From NCBI RefSeq assembly GCF_003226895.2, contig NZ_PNJG02000001.1, positions 248,001 through 312,000 of the forward strand: DNA of 64,000 nucleotides, given 5' to 3'. Shown here one piece after another: positions 1-8,540 of this stretch. Numbering within the stretch: position 1 is the stretch's first letter; each line of letters starts with the position of its first letter. This DNA is from Kocuria tytonis (lineage in GTDB: Bacteria > Actinomycetota > Actinomycetes > Actinomycetales > Micrococcaceae). The notes under the pieces were generated by a model. The model did no database searches and was not told the DNA's origin. It saw only the letters and a list, made by a program, of their open reading frames with translations. Position numbers and translations under genes: made by a program.

Positions 1-230
1 CCGACGCCGCGGACGCCCTCGCGCTCGCGGTGTGCCACGGCTGGCGCGGCGGCATGGCGGGGGTGAACGCGGTGGCCGCCACCTCCACGCACTCCGGTTC
101 CCGCCCCGCTCACGCCCCCCGCCAGACCGCTCTCACCGCCGCCCAGCAGGCGTGGCGGCGCGCCGAGAGCGCCTCGCGCGCACCCGGTGCCCCGGCTCCC
201 GGCAGGCCCGCCCGCGGGCGCCGCCCCTGA
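1..230 (+). CDS. ruvC: RuvC Holliday-junction endonuclease, 3' end only
   Basis: This is the 3' end of the crossover-junction resolvase gene; the start lies before the window and the reading frame enters at base 3. The visible protein begins with DAADALALAVCH, the C-terminal RuvC signature, whose two aspartates (spaced D-x-x-D) belong to the metal-binding RNase H-like active site. Behind it is a tail of about 60 residues rich in Ala, Pro and Arg, longer than the core needs and probably disordered. RuvC cuts junctions that RuvA and RuvB migrate, and both genes follow on the same strand. The 175-base gap before ruvA holds a separate promoter and a LexA-type box, so ruvAB may be transcribed partly independently of ruvC. 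Confidence 0.88.
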   Translation, partial: DAADALALAVCHGWRGGMAGVNAVAATSTHSGSRPAHAPRQTALTAAQQAWRRAESASRAPGAPAPGRPARGRRP

Positions 231-268
231 GCTCCTACGCGCCGGCCCAGGCCGTCGGCGGGGATTGC

Positions 269-274
269 TACAGT
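269..274 (+). promoter_or_regulatory. ruvA promoter, extended -10 element
   Basis: The hexamer TACAGT is preceded by TGC, which makes an extended -10 element (TGN-TANNNT). Transcription would start near base 281, so the LexA-type box at 288-303 lies in the initial transcribed region. No clear -35 element is visible. Confidence 0.5.
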
Positions 275-287
275 GACGAGCAGATAT

Positions 288-303
288 TCGCACACGTGTT
301 CGA
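288..303 (+). promoter_or_regulatory. LexA (SOS) box before ruvAB
   Basis: The sequence TCGCACACGTGTTCGA matches the actinobacterial LexA operator TCGAAC-N4-GTTCGA, with a perfect right half and one mismatch in the left half. It sits between the likely promoter at 269-274 and the ruvA start at 406. LexA bound here would block ruvAB transcription until DNA damage; this role is inferred from the match and from the known SOS control of ruv genes. Confidence 0.72.
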
Positions 304-405
304 ATCCGGCACGGGACGGCATCCCGTGCCCCGCGGCACCACCCGGTGGGCCGCACGCGTTCGTGCCACAGCATCCGGCCCCGGCCGGGAGAGGGGAGCA
401 GCACC

Positions 406-1047
406 GTGATTGCCTCGCTGACCGGAGAGGTCGCGTTCGTGGGTGCCACCCAGGCCGTGGTGGAGGTCTCGGGCTTCGGGATCGAGGTCCACGCGAGCCC
501 CCACACCCTGGCCGGGCTGCACGTGGGAGCCACGGCCCACCTGCACACCGCGTACATCGCCCGCAAGGACGAGTCCCCCCTGCTCTTCGGCTTCGCCCGC
601 CCGGACGAGAAGGAGATCTTCACGGTCATGCTCAGCGTCTCCGGGGTGGGCCCCCGCACCGCTCTCGCCGCGGTCTCGGTGCTGGGTCCCGACGACGCCC
701 GCCGCGCCATCGCCACCGGCGACGACAAGGCCTTCACCGCCGTCCCGGGCATCGGCCCGAAGTCCGCGCGGCGCATCGTGCTGGAGCTCGCGGACAGGCT
801 GGTGCTGCCCGAGCCCGCGCCGCAGCCGGCCGCGGAGCCGCAGATCCAGGTGTGGCGCGAACAGGTGGTGGACGCCCTGACCGGTCTGGGCTGGAACGAG
901 AAGGACGCCGCACGCGGGATCGACGACGCCCTGCAGTCCCAGCCGGAGCTCGCCGACTCCGGCAACGTGGCCGAGATCCTGCGGGCCGTGCTCTCGTGGC
1001 TGGGCACGTCCAAGGGCACCACGCACGCACCCGCGGGGAGGCGCTGA
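406..1047 (+). CDS. ruvA: Holliday junction branch migration protein RuvA
   Basis: RuvA (213 aa) binds four-way DNA junctions as a tetramer and loads the RuvB motor. The N-terminal OB-fold ([12 protein letters not shown], residues 1-12, onward) is followed by two helix-hairpin-helix motifs, around residues 78-91 (VSGVGPRTA) and 113-128 ([11 protein letters not shown]). The C-terminal domain that contacts RuvB is reached after an Ala/Pro/Glu-rich linker at about 135-150. I chose GTG 406 because the conserved MIASLxG start begins there and GAGGGGAG lies just upstream; longer in-frame starts only add Arg-rich sequence. The stop lies two bases before the ruvB ATG, so the two are cotranscribed. 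The family length is about 200 aa. Confidence 0.96.
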   Translation: MIASLTGEVAFVGATQAVVEVSGFGIEVHASPHTLAGLHVGATAHLHTAYIARKDESPLLFGFARPDEKEIFTVMLSVSGVGPRTALAAVSVLGPDDARRAIATGDDKAFTAVPGIGPKSARRIVLELADRLVLPEPAPQPAAEPQIQVWREQVVDALTGLGWNEKDAARGIDDALQSQPELADSGNVAEILRAVLSWLGTSKGTTHAPAGRR

Positions 1048-1049
1048 GC

Positions 1050-2150
1050 ATGGCCGTGGAGGAGCGCGGATCCGCGGGCGGGCAGCGCCTGGTGGGGGCC
1101 GAGGGCGACTACGACGACCAGCAGCTCGAGGCCTCGCTGCGCCCGGGCACCCTGGACGACTTCGTGGGGCAGAAGCGGGTGCGGGCACAGCTCTCGCTCG
1201 TCCTGGAGGCCTCCAAGCTGCGCGGGCGCACGGCGGATCACGTGCTGCTGTCCGGGCCCCCCGGTCTGGGCAAGACCACCCTGGCCATGATCATCGCGGA
1301 GGAGCTGGAGGTCCCCCTGCGGATCTCCTCCGGACCCGCGATCCAGCACGCCGGTGACCTCGCGGCCATCCTCTCCTCGCTCACGCACGGGGAGGTGCTG
1401 TTCCTGGACGAGATCCACCGGATGTCCCGGCCCGCGGAGGAGATGCTCTACATGGCCATGGAGGACTTCCGGGTGGACATCGTGGTGGGCAAGGGCGCCG
1501 GTGCCACCTCCATCCCGCTGGACCTGCCGCCCTTCACCCTCGTGGGTGCGACCACCCGTGCGGGCCTGCTGCCCGGTCCGCTGCGCGACCGGTTCGGGTT
1601 CACCGGGCACCTGGAGTTCTACTCGGTGCCGGAGCTCGAGCTGGTGCTGCGCCGCTCGGCCGGACTGCTGGACCTCACCATGACCCCCGAGGCGTTCACG
1701 GAAGTGGCCTCGCGCTCCCGCGGCACCCCGCGCATCGCCAACCGCCTGCTGCGGCGGGTGCGGGACTGGGCGCTCGTGCACGGAGTGGAGCGCATCGACG
1801 CCCGTGCCGCCGGGGCCGCGCTGGACATGTACGAGGTGGACGTCCGGGGCCTGGACCGACTGGACCGCAACGTCCTCTCCGCCCTGGTGGGCAAGTTCAA
1901 CGGCGGTCCGGTGGGGCTGTCCACTCTGGCCATCGCCGTGGGGGAGGAGACCGAGACGGTGGAGACGGTCGCGGAGCCGTTCCTCGTGCGCGAGGGCCTG
2001 CTGGGGCGCACACCCCGCGGCCGGATCGCCATGGCCGCGGCGTGGGAGCACCTGGGACTGGAGGTCCCGGACCACGCCGCGTTCAAGGATCCGGCCCTGA
2101 GAACCGCCCTGGCCACGGAACCCGTCAACGAGGACTCATCCAGCGCGTGA
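1050..2150 (+). CDS. ruvB: Holliday junction branch migration DNA helicase RuvB
   Basis: RuvB (366 aa) is the hexameric AAA+ motor that pumps DNA through the RuvA-bound junction. Walker A is GPPGLGKT at residues 69-76, Walker B LFLDEIHR at 117-124, and the sensor/arginine-finger region PLRDRFGF is near 177-184. A winged-helix DNA-binding domain occupies the C-terminus from about residue 270. The N-terminus has some 20 extra residues before the conserved [12 protein letters not shown] motif. The ATG starts two bases after the ruvA stop, so expression should follow ruvA and the LexA box. Length and motifs are normal for the family. Confidence 0.97.
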   Translation: MAVEERGSAGGQRLVGAEGDYDDQQLEASLRPGTLDDFVGQKRVRAQLSLVLEASKLRGRTADHVLLSGPPGLGKTTLAMIIAEELEVPLRISSGPAIQHAGDLAAILSSLTHGEVLFLDEIHRMSRPAEEMLYMAMEDFRVDIVVGKGAGATSIPLDLPPFTLVGATTRAGLLPGPLRDRFGFTGHLEFYSVPELELVLRRSAGLLDLTMTPEAFTEVASRSRGTPRIANRLLRRVRDWALVHGVERIDARAAGAALDMYEVDVRGLDRLDRNVLSALVGKFNGGPVGLSTLAIAVGEETETVETVAEPFLVREGLLGRTPRGRIAMAAAWEHLGLEVPDHAAFKDPALRTALATEPVNEDSSSA

Positions 2151-2164
2151 CCAGATCCATCCCG

Positions 2165-2170
2165 TAGGCT
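2165..2170 (+). promoter_or_regulatory. possible yajC promoter -10 and inverted repeat
   Basis: TAGGCT at 2165-2170 could be a -10 element for yajC, which starts about 95 bases downstream. It lies inside a short inverted repeat, ATCCCG (2159-2164) and CGGGAT (2174-2179). The evidence is weak because there is no -35 element. Confidence 0.3.
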
Positions 2171-2265
2171 GATCGGGATCGTGCGCCGAGCCGACCCGCC
2201 CCCCCCGTCACGGAGGACGGTGCGGGCCGGTGCACCCCCGACATCCTCGACAGAACGGATCCTTC

Positions 2266-2799
2266 GTGACCCTCCTCGCAGAGACCCAGCAAGCCGCCGC
2301 CGGAGGGGGGACCGGATGGTTCCTCCCGGTGGTGCTCGTGGCCATGGTGCTGCTGCTGTGGCTGCCCATGCGGCGCCAGAAGAAGGCGCAGACCGAGATG
2401 AAGGCCAAGCAGGCCACCATGGAGCCCGGCACGCGCGTGATGACGAGCTTCGGCCTGTTCGGGACGCTGCGGGACATGGACCGCGAGCAGAACAGGGCCG
2501 TCCTGGAGATCTCCCCGGGTCAGCTGGTCACGGTGCACTCCCAGACCGTGACCACCGTGGTGGACGAGACCCCGACGGTGACCGAGGACCCCGCCACCGG
2601 CACCCCCGGTTCCGGTGCTCCGGCCGCCGGCACGCCCACCGCCCCCCGGGCCACCACCGCCGACGGTGCCGCGGACGGCTCCACGGCCGCCCGCACCACG
2701 GAGGGGACCCCCGGGGTCACGGACTCCGCCGAGTCCACCGAGCGCCGCACCTGGCGTGACGCCCGCGGCCACGACGACCGCGACACCCCCACCACCTGA
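2266..2799 (+). CDS. yajC: preprotein translocase subunit YajC
   Basis: YajC (177 aa) is the small membrane partner of SecDF at the SecYEG channel. A single transmembrane helix spans about residues 14-33 (WFLPVVLVAMVLLLWLP), followed by the typical basic stretch MRRQKKAQTEMKAKQ and the conserved soluble domain with PGTRVMTSFGLFGTL at about 49-63. From about residue 105 on, the protein is a Thr/Ala/Pro/Gly-rich tail, which makes it longer than the usual 85-130 aa. GTG 2266 is chosen because the protein core begins right there. secD and secF follow, separated from yajC by a terminator-like hairpin at 2816-2838. Confidence 0.93.
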   Translation: MTLLAETQQAAAGGGTGWFLPVVLVAMVLLLWLPMRRQKKAQTEMKAKQATMEPGTRVMTSFGLFGTLRDMDREQNRAVLEISPGQLVTVHSQTVTTVVDETPTVTEDPATGTPGSGAPAAGTPTAPRATTADGAADGSTAARTTEGTPGVTDSAESTERRTWRDARGHDDRDTPTT

Positions 2800-2815
2800 C
2801 ATCCCCCGACGAGTC

Positions 2816-2838
2816 ACGGGCCGAGGACCTCGGCCCGT
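2816..2838 (+). terminator. hairpin terminator or attenuator between yajC and secD
   Basis: A perfect 10-base stem, ACGGGCCGAG (2816-2825) and CTCGGCCCGT (2829-2838), encloses a 3-base loop and is followed by TTCTC. It lies within the yajC-secD gap, so it may reduce read-through into secDF. It has the best T-rich tail of the hairpins in this window. Confidence 0.6.
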
Positions 2839-2891
2839 TTCTCATGCGGCGACCGCTCGCGGGTGGTCGTCGTGCTCCCCGAAGGACAGCC

Positions 2892-4820
2892 ATGGCAGCA
2901 GAGAAGACGAGGTCGGAGACCTCCGGATCCCCCAGGGGTTCCCGGTGGCGGCGACGCAGCACCCCCCGGGACACCGCCCCCCGGCAGAGCACCGGGTCAC
3001 GCCGGGGTTCCAGCAGTGGACCGGGGCGAGCCCGCTCGGGAGCCGCCGCGGCGGCGTCGTCCGCGCGCAAGGCGCTGCTGGCGCTGCTCGCGGTGCTGGC
3101 CCTGCTGGCCGGACTGCTGGTGTACGGCACCACGACCGACCGCACGGGGTGGGGCCCCAAGCTGGCCCTGGACCTCGAGGGCGGCACGCAGATGGTGCTG
3201 TCCCCCACGCTGCAGGGTGACCAGGCGGGTGAGGAGATCACCCAGGAGCAACTGGACCAGGCGGTGGAGATCATCCGGCAGCGCGTGGACGGCTCCGGCG
3301 TCTCCGAGGCGGAGATCACCACCCAGTCCGGGCGCAACATCGTGGTCTCCATGCCCGGTGTGCCCTCGTCCGAGACCCGGGACCTGATCCAGACCTCCGC
3401 GCAGATGGCGTTCCGCCCGGTGATCGTCACGGGCCCGGGTGCCGCAACCCCGAAGGAGAAGCGGACCGACCCCAAGTCCATCCCCAAGCCCAGCGGCAAG
3501 CCCAAGGACTCCTCGGACCCCAACTGGGTCACGCGCGACGTGTACACCGCCTACGAGGCGCTGGACTGCAGCGCCCCGCAGCCCCAGGAGAAGCGCGCCT
3601 CCCAGCCGCAGGACAAGGCCGTGGTGGCGTGCGACCCGCAGAGCAACACCAAGTTCATCCTGGGCCCCGTGGAGATCCCGGGCACGGACATCGCCGACGC
3701 CTCCTACGCCCAGGCCACGAACTCCCAGGGCCACGCCTCGGGCGGGTTCGCGGTGAACCTGCAGTTCGACGACGAGGGCACCAAGACCTTCAAGTCCCTG
3801 TCCGAGCGGCTGTACGGACTGAGCCAGGGCGGGCAGAAGGACCCCCGCTCGCAGTTCGCGATCGTGCTGGACGGGTCCGTGGTCTCGGCACCGTCCATGA
3901 ACGCCGTGATCACGGACGGCAAGGCCCAGATCACCGGCAACTTCACCGAGGACCAGGCCAAGTTCCTGTCCCAGCAGCTGAAGTACGGTGCGCTGCCGGT
4001 GTCCTTCTCGATCGACTCCGAGCAGCAGATCTCCGCGACCCTGGGCAGCAACCAGCTGCGCATGGGCATCGTCGCCGGGCTGATCGGGCTGGCACTCGTG
4101 TGCATCTACTCCCTGTTCCAGTACCGCTGGCTGGGTCTCGTGACCATCGCCTCGCTCGTGGTGGCCGGTGTGCTCACCTACCTGGCCATCACCCTGCTGG
4201 GGTGGAGCGCCAACTACCGCCTGTCGCTGGCGGGCGTGGCGGGTCTGGTGGTGGCCATCGGCCAGACCGCGGACTCGTTCATCGTCTACTTCGAGCGGAT
4301 CCGTGACGAGATCCGCGCCGGGAGGACCATCCCCGCCGCCGTGGACCACGGCTGGCAGCGCGCGCGCCAGACGGTGCTCGCCTCCAAGGCCGTGAACCTG
4401 CTGGCCGCGGTGGTGCTGTACTTCGTGGCGGTGGGCAACGTGCGCGGCTTCGCGTTCACCCTGGGCCTCACCGCGATCGCGGACCTGCTGGTGGTCTTCC
4501 TGTTCACCCACCCGGTCATGGTGCTGCTGGCGCGCACCCGGTACTTCGGCTCCGGTGCCCGCAACTCCGGGCTGGACCCGCAGGCCCTCGATGCCGTCCC
4601 GCTCTACCGCGGTGCCGGGCGGCTGCGGTCCCCGGAGGAGCACGACGGTCTCACGATCGCCGAGCGCCGTCGCCGCGCCGCCGCGGCGGGCACCGACGGC
4701 GCGGGCGACGCCGCCGGGACGGGACACGGGCACGCGCCCGGTGACGCCGCGCCGTCGTCCGACGCCGCCGGGGCGGGTTCCTCCGCCGCTCGATCCGACT
4801 CCGAGGAGGCCCAGCGATGA
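2892..4820 (+). CDS. secD: protein translocase subunit SecD
   Basis: SecD (642 aa) uses the proton gradient to help release proteins translocated by SecYEG. After a basic, Ser/Arg-rich cytoplasmic N-terminus of about 60 residues comes TM1 (residues 64-82). The D1 signature KLALDLEGGTQMVL is at about 90-103, followed by the large periplasmic P1 domain. Five more membrane segments lie from about 390 to 565, including the D4 region AGLVVAIGQTADSFIVYFER. A C-terminal tail rich in Ala, Gly and Ser (about 590-642) is extra to the core. ATG 2892 follows GAAGGACAGCC, a reasonable ribosome-binding site. Its stop overlaps the secF start (ATGA), which indicates coupled translation of the SecDF pair. Confidence 0.96.
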   Translation: MAAEKTRSETSGSPRGSRWRRRSTPRDTAPRQSTGSRRGSSSGPGRARSGAAAAASSARKALLALLAVLALLAGLLVYGTTTDRTGWGPKLALDLEGGTQMVLSPTLQGDQAGEEITQEQLDQAVEIIRQRVDGSGVSEAEITTQSGRNIVVSMPGVPSSETRDLIQTSAQMAFRPVIVTGPGAATPKEKRTDPKSIPKPSGKPKDSSDPNWVTRDVYTAYEALDCSAPQPQEKRASQPQDKAVVACDPQSNTKFILGPVEIPGTDIADASYAQATNSQGHASGGFAVNLQFDDEGTKTFKSLSERLYGLSQGGQKDPRSQFAIVLDGSVVSAPSMNAVITDGKAQITGNFTEDQAKFLSQQLKYGALPVSFSIDSEQQISATLGSNQLRMGIVAGLIGLALVCIYSLFQYRWLGLVTIASLVVAGVLTYLAITLLGWSANYRLSLAGVAGLVVAIGQTADSFIVYFERIRDEIRAGRTIPAAVDHGWQRARQTVLASKAVNLLAAVVLYFVAVGNVRGFAFTLGLTAIADLLVVFLFTHPVMVLLARTRYFGSGARNSGLDPQALDAVPLYRGAGRLRSPEEHDGLTIAERRRRAAAAGTDGAGDAAGTGHGHAPGDAAPSSDAAGAGSSAARSDSEEAQR

Positions 4821-5851
4821 GCAATCGACTCGCGCGTTTCGGCAACGACCTGCACAGCGGTCGGAAGTCCTACCCGTTCGTCGGCAGGCGCGGCCTGTGG
4901 CTGGCCGTGAGCCTCGCCCTCGTGGTCGTGTCCGTGCTGATCCCGGTGGTCAAGGGCGGGTTCAACCTGGGGATCGACTTCACGGGCGGATCCGAGTTCA
5001 CCGTGTCCGGGGTGTCGAACACGGACACGGCGATCGGGGAGCGGGCCGTGGCGCACACCGCCGGGGCCCAGGAGTCCACCGTGACCAACATCGCCCCCGG
5101 GACGGTCCGGGTGCAGACCCAGCAGCTGGACGACGACCAGACCCTGGACCTGAAGAACGAGCTGCAGGACTCCTACGGTGTGGGCGAGGACCGTGTGACG
5201 TCCACGTTCGTGGGTCCCACGTGGGGTCAGGGCGTCACCCAGCAGGCGCTGTGGGGGCTGCTGATCTTCGTGGCGCTCGCACTGGCATTGATGGCCCTGT
5301 ACTTCCGGACCTGGAAGATGTCGGTGTCCTCGATCGCCGCCATGCTGGTCACGATCGTCATCACTTCCGGGGTGTACTCGCTGGTGGGCTTCGAGATCAC
5401 GCCGTCCGCGGTGATCGGGTTCCTCACGGTGCTGTCCTACTCGCTCTACGACTCCGTGGTGGTCTTCGACAAGGTGCGTGAGAACACCGCCGGGCTCCTG
5501 GACGGGACCGCACCCGCGGAGCGGGGCAGGCGCACGTACGACGAGCAGGTGAACCTCGCGGTGAACCAGACGCTCGTGCGCTCCATCAACACGTCCGTGG
5601 TGGGCATCCTGCCCGTGGGCTCCATCCTGTTCATCGGCGCCTACCTGCTCGGGGCCGGTACGCTCAAGGACCTCTCCCTCTCCCTGTTCGTGGGCATCGT
5701 CGTGGGCACCCTGGCCACGCTCTTCGTGGCCGCACCGCTGTACTCGTGGCTGCGCGACCGTGAGGCGGGTGTGCGCGAGCAGTCCCGCGCGGTGCTCGCC
5801 GAGCGCACCACCGACGCCCCTCCGGTCAGTTCGGACCCCGTGTCCGCCTGA
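4817..5851 (+). CDS. secF: protein translocase subunit SecF
   Basis: SecF (344 aa) forms a membrane complex with SecD. After TM1 (about 28-45) comes the signature GIDFTGGSEFTV at residues 52-63, then the small periplasmic domain and five further membrane helices (about 140-315). The D4-D5 motifs FLTVLSYSLYDSVVVFDKVREN and SINTSVVGILPVGSILFIG regions are intact. The ATG overlaps the secD stop by four bases (ATGA). A strong hairpin (5906-5940) ends the transcription unit shortly after the stop. Confidence 0.96.
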   Translation: MSNRLARFGNDLHSGRKSYPFVGRRGLWLAVSLALVVVSVLIPVVKGGFNLGIDFTGGSEFTVSGVSNTDTAIGERAVAHTAGAQESTVTNIAPGTVRVQTQQLDDDQTLDLKNELQDSYGVGEDRVTSTFVGPTWGQGVTQQALWGLLIFVALALALMALYFRTWKMSVSSIAAMLVTIVITSGVYSLVGFEITPSAVIGFLTVLSYSLYDSVVVFDKVRENTAGLLDGTAPAERGRRTYDEQVNLAVNQTLVRSINTSVVGILPVGSILFIGAYLLGAGTLKDLSLSLFVGIVVGTLATLFVAAPLYSWLRDREAGVREQSRAVLAERTTDAPPVSSDPVSA

Positions 5852-5905
5852 GCCGCTTCGCGCTCGGCGTTCGCGCGCCGGGCGGGTCCGGCCGGAGCGT
5901 GAGCC

Positions 5906-5940
5906 CCGCGGCCCCCGTGCACCGAGCACGGGGGCCGCGG
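5906..5940 (+). terminator. terminator after secF
   Basis: A perfect 15-base stem, CCGCGGCCCCCGTGC (5906-5920) and GCACGGGGGCCGCGG (5926-5940), has a 5-base loop ACCGA. It is followed by ATTACACT, not a T-tract. Its position between secF and the rel promoter fits a transcription end for the sec unit. Confidence 0.75.
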
Positions 5941-5943
5941 CAT

Positions 5944-5949
5944 TACACT
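5944..5949 (+). promoter_or_regulatory. rel promoter -10 element
   Basis: TACACT lies directly after the secF terminator and 73 bases before the rel start. Transcription would begin near 5956. The -35 region would fall inside the terminator stem and shows no consensus. Confidence 0.45.
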
Positions 5950-6022
5950 GGGTCATCAGCCGCGCCGATCCAGGCCTTCCACGTTCCCGGCCAACGCGGC
6001 AACGGTGAGGAGGCCGCGGATC

Positions 6023-8518
6023 ATGTCCAGCCAGTTCGGAACCCGGGATGCCCGTTCCCCCGAGGATTCGCCCCGTCCTTCCCGCGCGCCGTCGGAGGGG
6101 GACGGCTCCGGGCAGGAACCCGCTGGGGCCATGCGAGTCCCCGCGGCGGCGTCCGCCGCCTCCGGCGGGAGCGCGCCGCGCGCGGCCGTGGCGCGGGGGT
6201 CCGGGGGAGGCACCCACTACGTCCTGCCCGCGTCCCGTCCGGTGTTCGGGCGCGCGGTGTTCCCCGGCCGCAGCGAGCGCACCCGCTCCACGCTGTCCCT
6301 GCTGAGCGGCGAGTCCGTGCCGAGCTCCCCGGTGCTCGTGCCGCTGCTGCGCACCGTGCAGAACACGCACCCCGAGGAGGACCTCACCGTCCTGGAGCGG
6401 GCCTTCGCGGTGGCGGACACCCACCACGAGGGGCAGAAGCGCAAGTCCGGGGACCCCTACATCACCCACCCCGTGGCCGTGACCACGATCCTCGCCGAGC
6501 TCGGGATGACCGGGGCCACGCTCGTGGCCGGGCTGCTGCACGACACCGTGGAGGACACGTCCTACACGCTGGACGAGCTGCGGGCGGAGTTCGGGGAGGA
6601 AGTGGCCGCGCTCGTGGACGGCGTGACCAAGCTGGACAAGATCCAGTACGGGGAGAACGCGCAGGCGGAGACCGTGCGCAAGATGATCGTGGCGATGGCC
6701 AAGGACATCCGCGTGCTGGTGATCAAGCTCGCGGACCGGCTGCACAACGCCCGGACGTGGCGATTCGTGTCCTCGGAGTCCTCCGGGCGCAAGGCACGGG
6801 AGACCCTGGAGATCTTCGCGCCCCTGGCCCACCGCCTGGGCATGAACACCATCAAGTGGGAGCTCGAGGACCTCTCCTTCGCGGCGCTGTACCCCAAGGT
6901 GTACGAGGAGATCGTGCGCATGGTGGGGGAGCGCACCCCCGAGCGCGAACGCCACCTCGTGGAGATCCGTGGCCAGATCGCGGACGCGCTGGACGCCTCC
7001 GGGATCGAGGCCACGATCACGGGACGCCCCAAGCACTACTACTCGATCTACCAGAAGATGATCGTGCGCGGGAAGGACTTCGACGAGATCCACGACCTGC
7101 AGGCGGCCCGTGTGCTCGTGAACTCGGTGCGCGAGTGCTACGCCGCCCTCGGCGTGCTGCATGCCAAGTGGCGCCCGCTGCCGGGGCGGTTCAAGGACTA
7201 CATCGCCATGCCCAAGTTCAACATGTACCAGTCGCTGCACACCACGGTGATCGGACCGAACGGGCGCCCGGTGGAGATCCAGATCCGCACGCACGAGATG
7301 CACCGCCGCGCGGAGTACGGCGTGGCCGCCCACTGGAAGTACAAGGACAAGGTCAACCAGGCGAACTCCGCCACGCCCAAGGCCAAGGAGGGGGAGCTGA
7401 ACTGGCTCAGCTCCCTGGTGTCCTGGCAGGAGGAGGCCAAGGACTCCTCGGACTTCCTGGACTCGCTGCGGTACCAGATCAACACCGCCGAGGTGTACGT
7501 GTTCACGCCCAAGGGCGAGGTCATGGCCCTGCCCACCGGCTCCACACCGGTGGACTTCGCCTACGCCGTGCACACCGAGGTGGGCAACCGCACGATCGGT
7601 GCGCGCGTCAACGGCAAGCTGGCCCCGCTGTCCTCCCCGCTGCAGCACGGGGACCGGGTGGAGATCCTGACCTCGAAGTCCGAACAGGCCGCACCGTCCC
7701 AGGACTGGCTCAAGTTCGTGGGCTCGCCGCGGGCGCGGACCAAGATCCGGCAGTGGTTCTCCAAGGAGCGCCGCGAGGAGGCGATCGAGCGCGGCAAGGA
7801 GCTGCTCACCAAGGCGCTGCGCAAGCACCACCTGCCCCTGCAGCGCACGGTCACGAGCGAGTCCCTGCTCGCGGTGGCGCAGGACTTCAACCGGGGGGAC
7901 GTGGCCGCGCTCTACGAGGCGCTCGGCTCGGACGCGGTCAGCGCGCACCAGGTGGTCGAGAAGCTGCTCGAGCACCTGGGCGGCGCCGAGGGCACCGAGG
8001 AGGACTTCGCCGAGGTCACCCGGGTCACCAGGCCGGCGCGCAGCGGGGTGTCCGACTCCGGGGTGCTCGTCCAGGGTGCCGCGGACGTCTACGTGAAGAT
8101 CGCCCGCTGCTGCACCCCGGTGCCCCCGGACGAGATCGTGGGATTCGTGACCCGCGGCTCCGGGATCTCCGTGCACCGGGCGGACTGCGCCAACATGCGG
8201 GTGATCCCCGAGGGCGACGACCGGGTCAAGGACGTGTCCTGGGCACCCACGCAGTCCTCCCTCTTCCGCGTGGAGATCCAGGTGGAGGCCCTGGACCGCA
8301 AGTCCCTGCTCTACGACGTCACCCGGGTGCTGTCCGAGAACCACGTGAACATCCTCTCCGCGCAGGTGCATACGTCCCGGGCGCGCCTGGCGATCTCCCG
8401 TTTCTCCTTCGAGATGGGGGACACCCGCTACCTGGACCACGTGCTGAACCAGGTGCGCCGCATCGACGGCGTGTACGACGTGTACCGCGTCTCCGGCCAC
8501 CAGCCGGTGGCCTCGTAG
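6023..8518 (+). CDS. rel: bifunctional (p)ppGpp synthetase/hydrolase Rel
   Basis: Rel (831 aa) makes and degrades the alarmone (p)ppGpp in response to amino-acid starvation. The N-terminal ~75 residues are a disordered Ser/Ala/Gly-rich extension. The hydrolase domain has the HD motif at H173-D174 within LLHDTVEDT. In the synthetase domain the substrate motif is R349-G-K-D352, the basic RxKD type seen in bifunctional Rel enzymes and not the EXDD type of RelA. YQSLHTT (402-408) and the VEIQIRT strand are present. A TGS domain (about 490-550), a zinc-finger/helical region with an RCCTPVP motif and a C-terminal ACT domain (about 755-831) complete the long Rel layout. ATG 6023 is preceded by AGGAGG at a good distance. 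Some annotations call this gene relA. Confidence 0.96.
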   Translation: MSSQFGTRDARSPEDSPRPSRAPSEGDGSGQEPAGAMRVPAAASAASGGSAPRAAVARGSGGGTHYVLPASRPVFGRAVFPGRSERTRSTLSLLSGESVPSSPVLVPLLRTVQNTHPEEDLTVLERAFAVADTHHEGQKRKSGDPYITHPVAVTTILAELGMTGATLVAGLLHDTVEDTSYTLDELRAEFGEEVAALVDGVTKLDKIQYGENAQAETVRKMIVAMAKDIRVLVIKLADRLHNARTWRFVSSESSGRKARETLEIFAPLAHRLGMNTIKWELEDLSFAALYPKVYEEIVRMVGERTPERERHLVEIRGQIADALDASGIEATITGRPKHYYSIYQKMIVRGKDFDEIHDLQAARVLVNSVRECYAALGVLHAKWRPLPGRFKDYIAMPKFNMYQSLHTTVIGPNGRPVEIQIRTHEMHRRAEYGVAAHWKYKDKVNQANSATPKAKEGELNWLSSLVSWQEEAKDSSDFLDSLRYQINTAEVYVFTPKGEVMALPTGSTPVDFAYAVHTEVGNRTIGARVNGKLAPLSSPLQHGDRVEILTSKSEQAAPSQDWLKFVGSPRARTKIRQWFSKERREEAIERGKELLTKALRKHHLPLQRTVTSESLLAVAQDFNRGDVAALYEALGSDAVSAHQVVEKLLEHLGGAEGTEEDFAEVTRVTRPARSGVSDSGVLVQGAADVYVKIARCCTPVPPDEIVGFVTRGSGISVHRADCANMRVIPEGDDRVKDVSWAPTQSSLFRVEIQVEALDRKSLLYDVTRVLSENHVNILSAQVHTSRARLAISRFSFEMGDTRYLDHVLNQVRRIDGVYDVYRVSGHQPVAS

Positions 8519-8540
8519 GGGGCGGCCGCCCGGACCGTTC

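Noticed and set aside
296-310. GTTCGAATCC resembling the T-loop of a tRNA
   Set aside because: The flanking bases cannot form a T-stem or acceptor stem and no CCA end or anticodon arm fits. The sequence is better explained as the right half of the LexA box.
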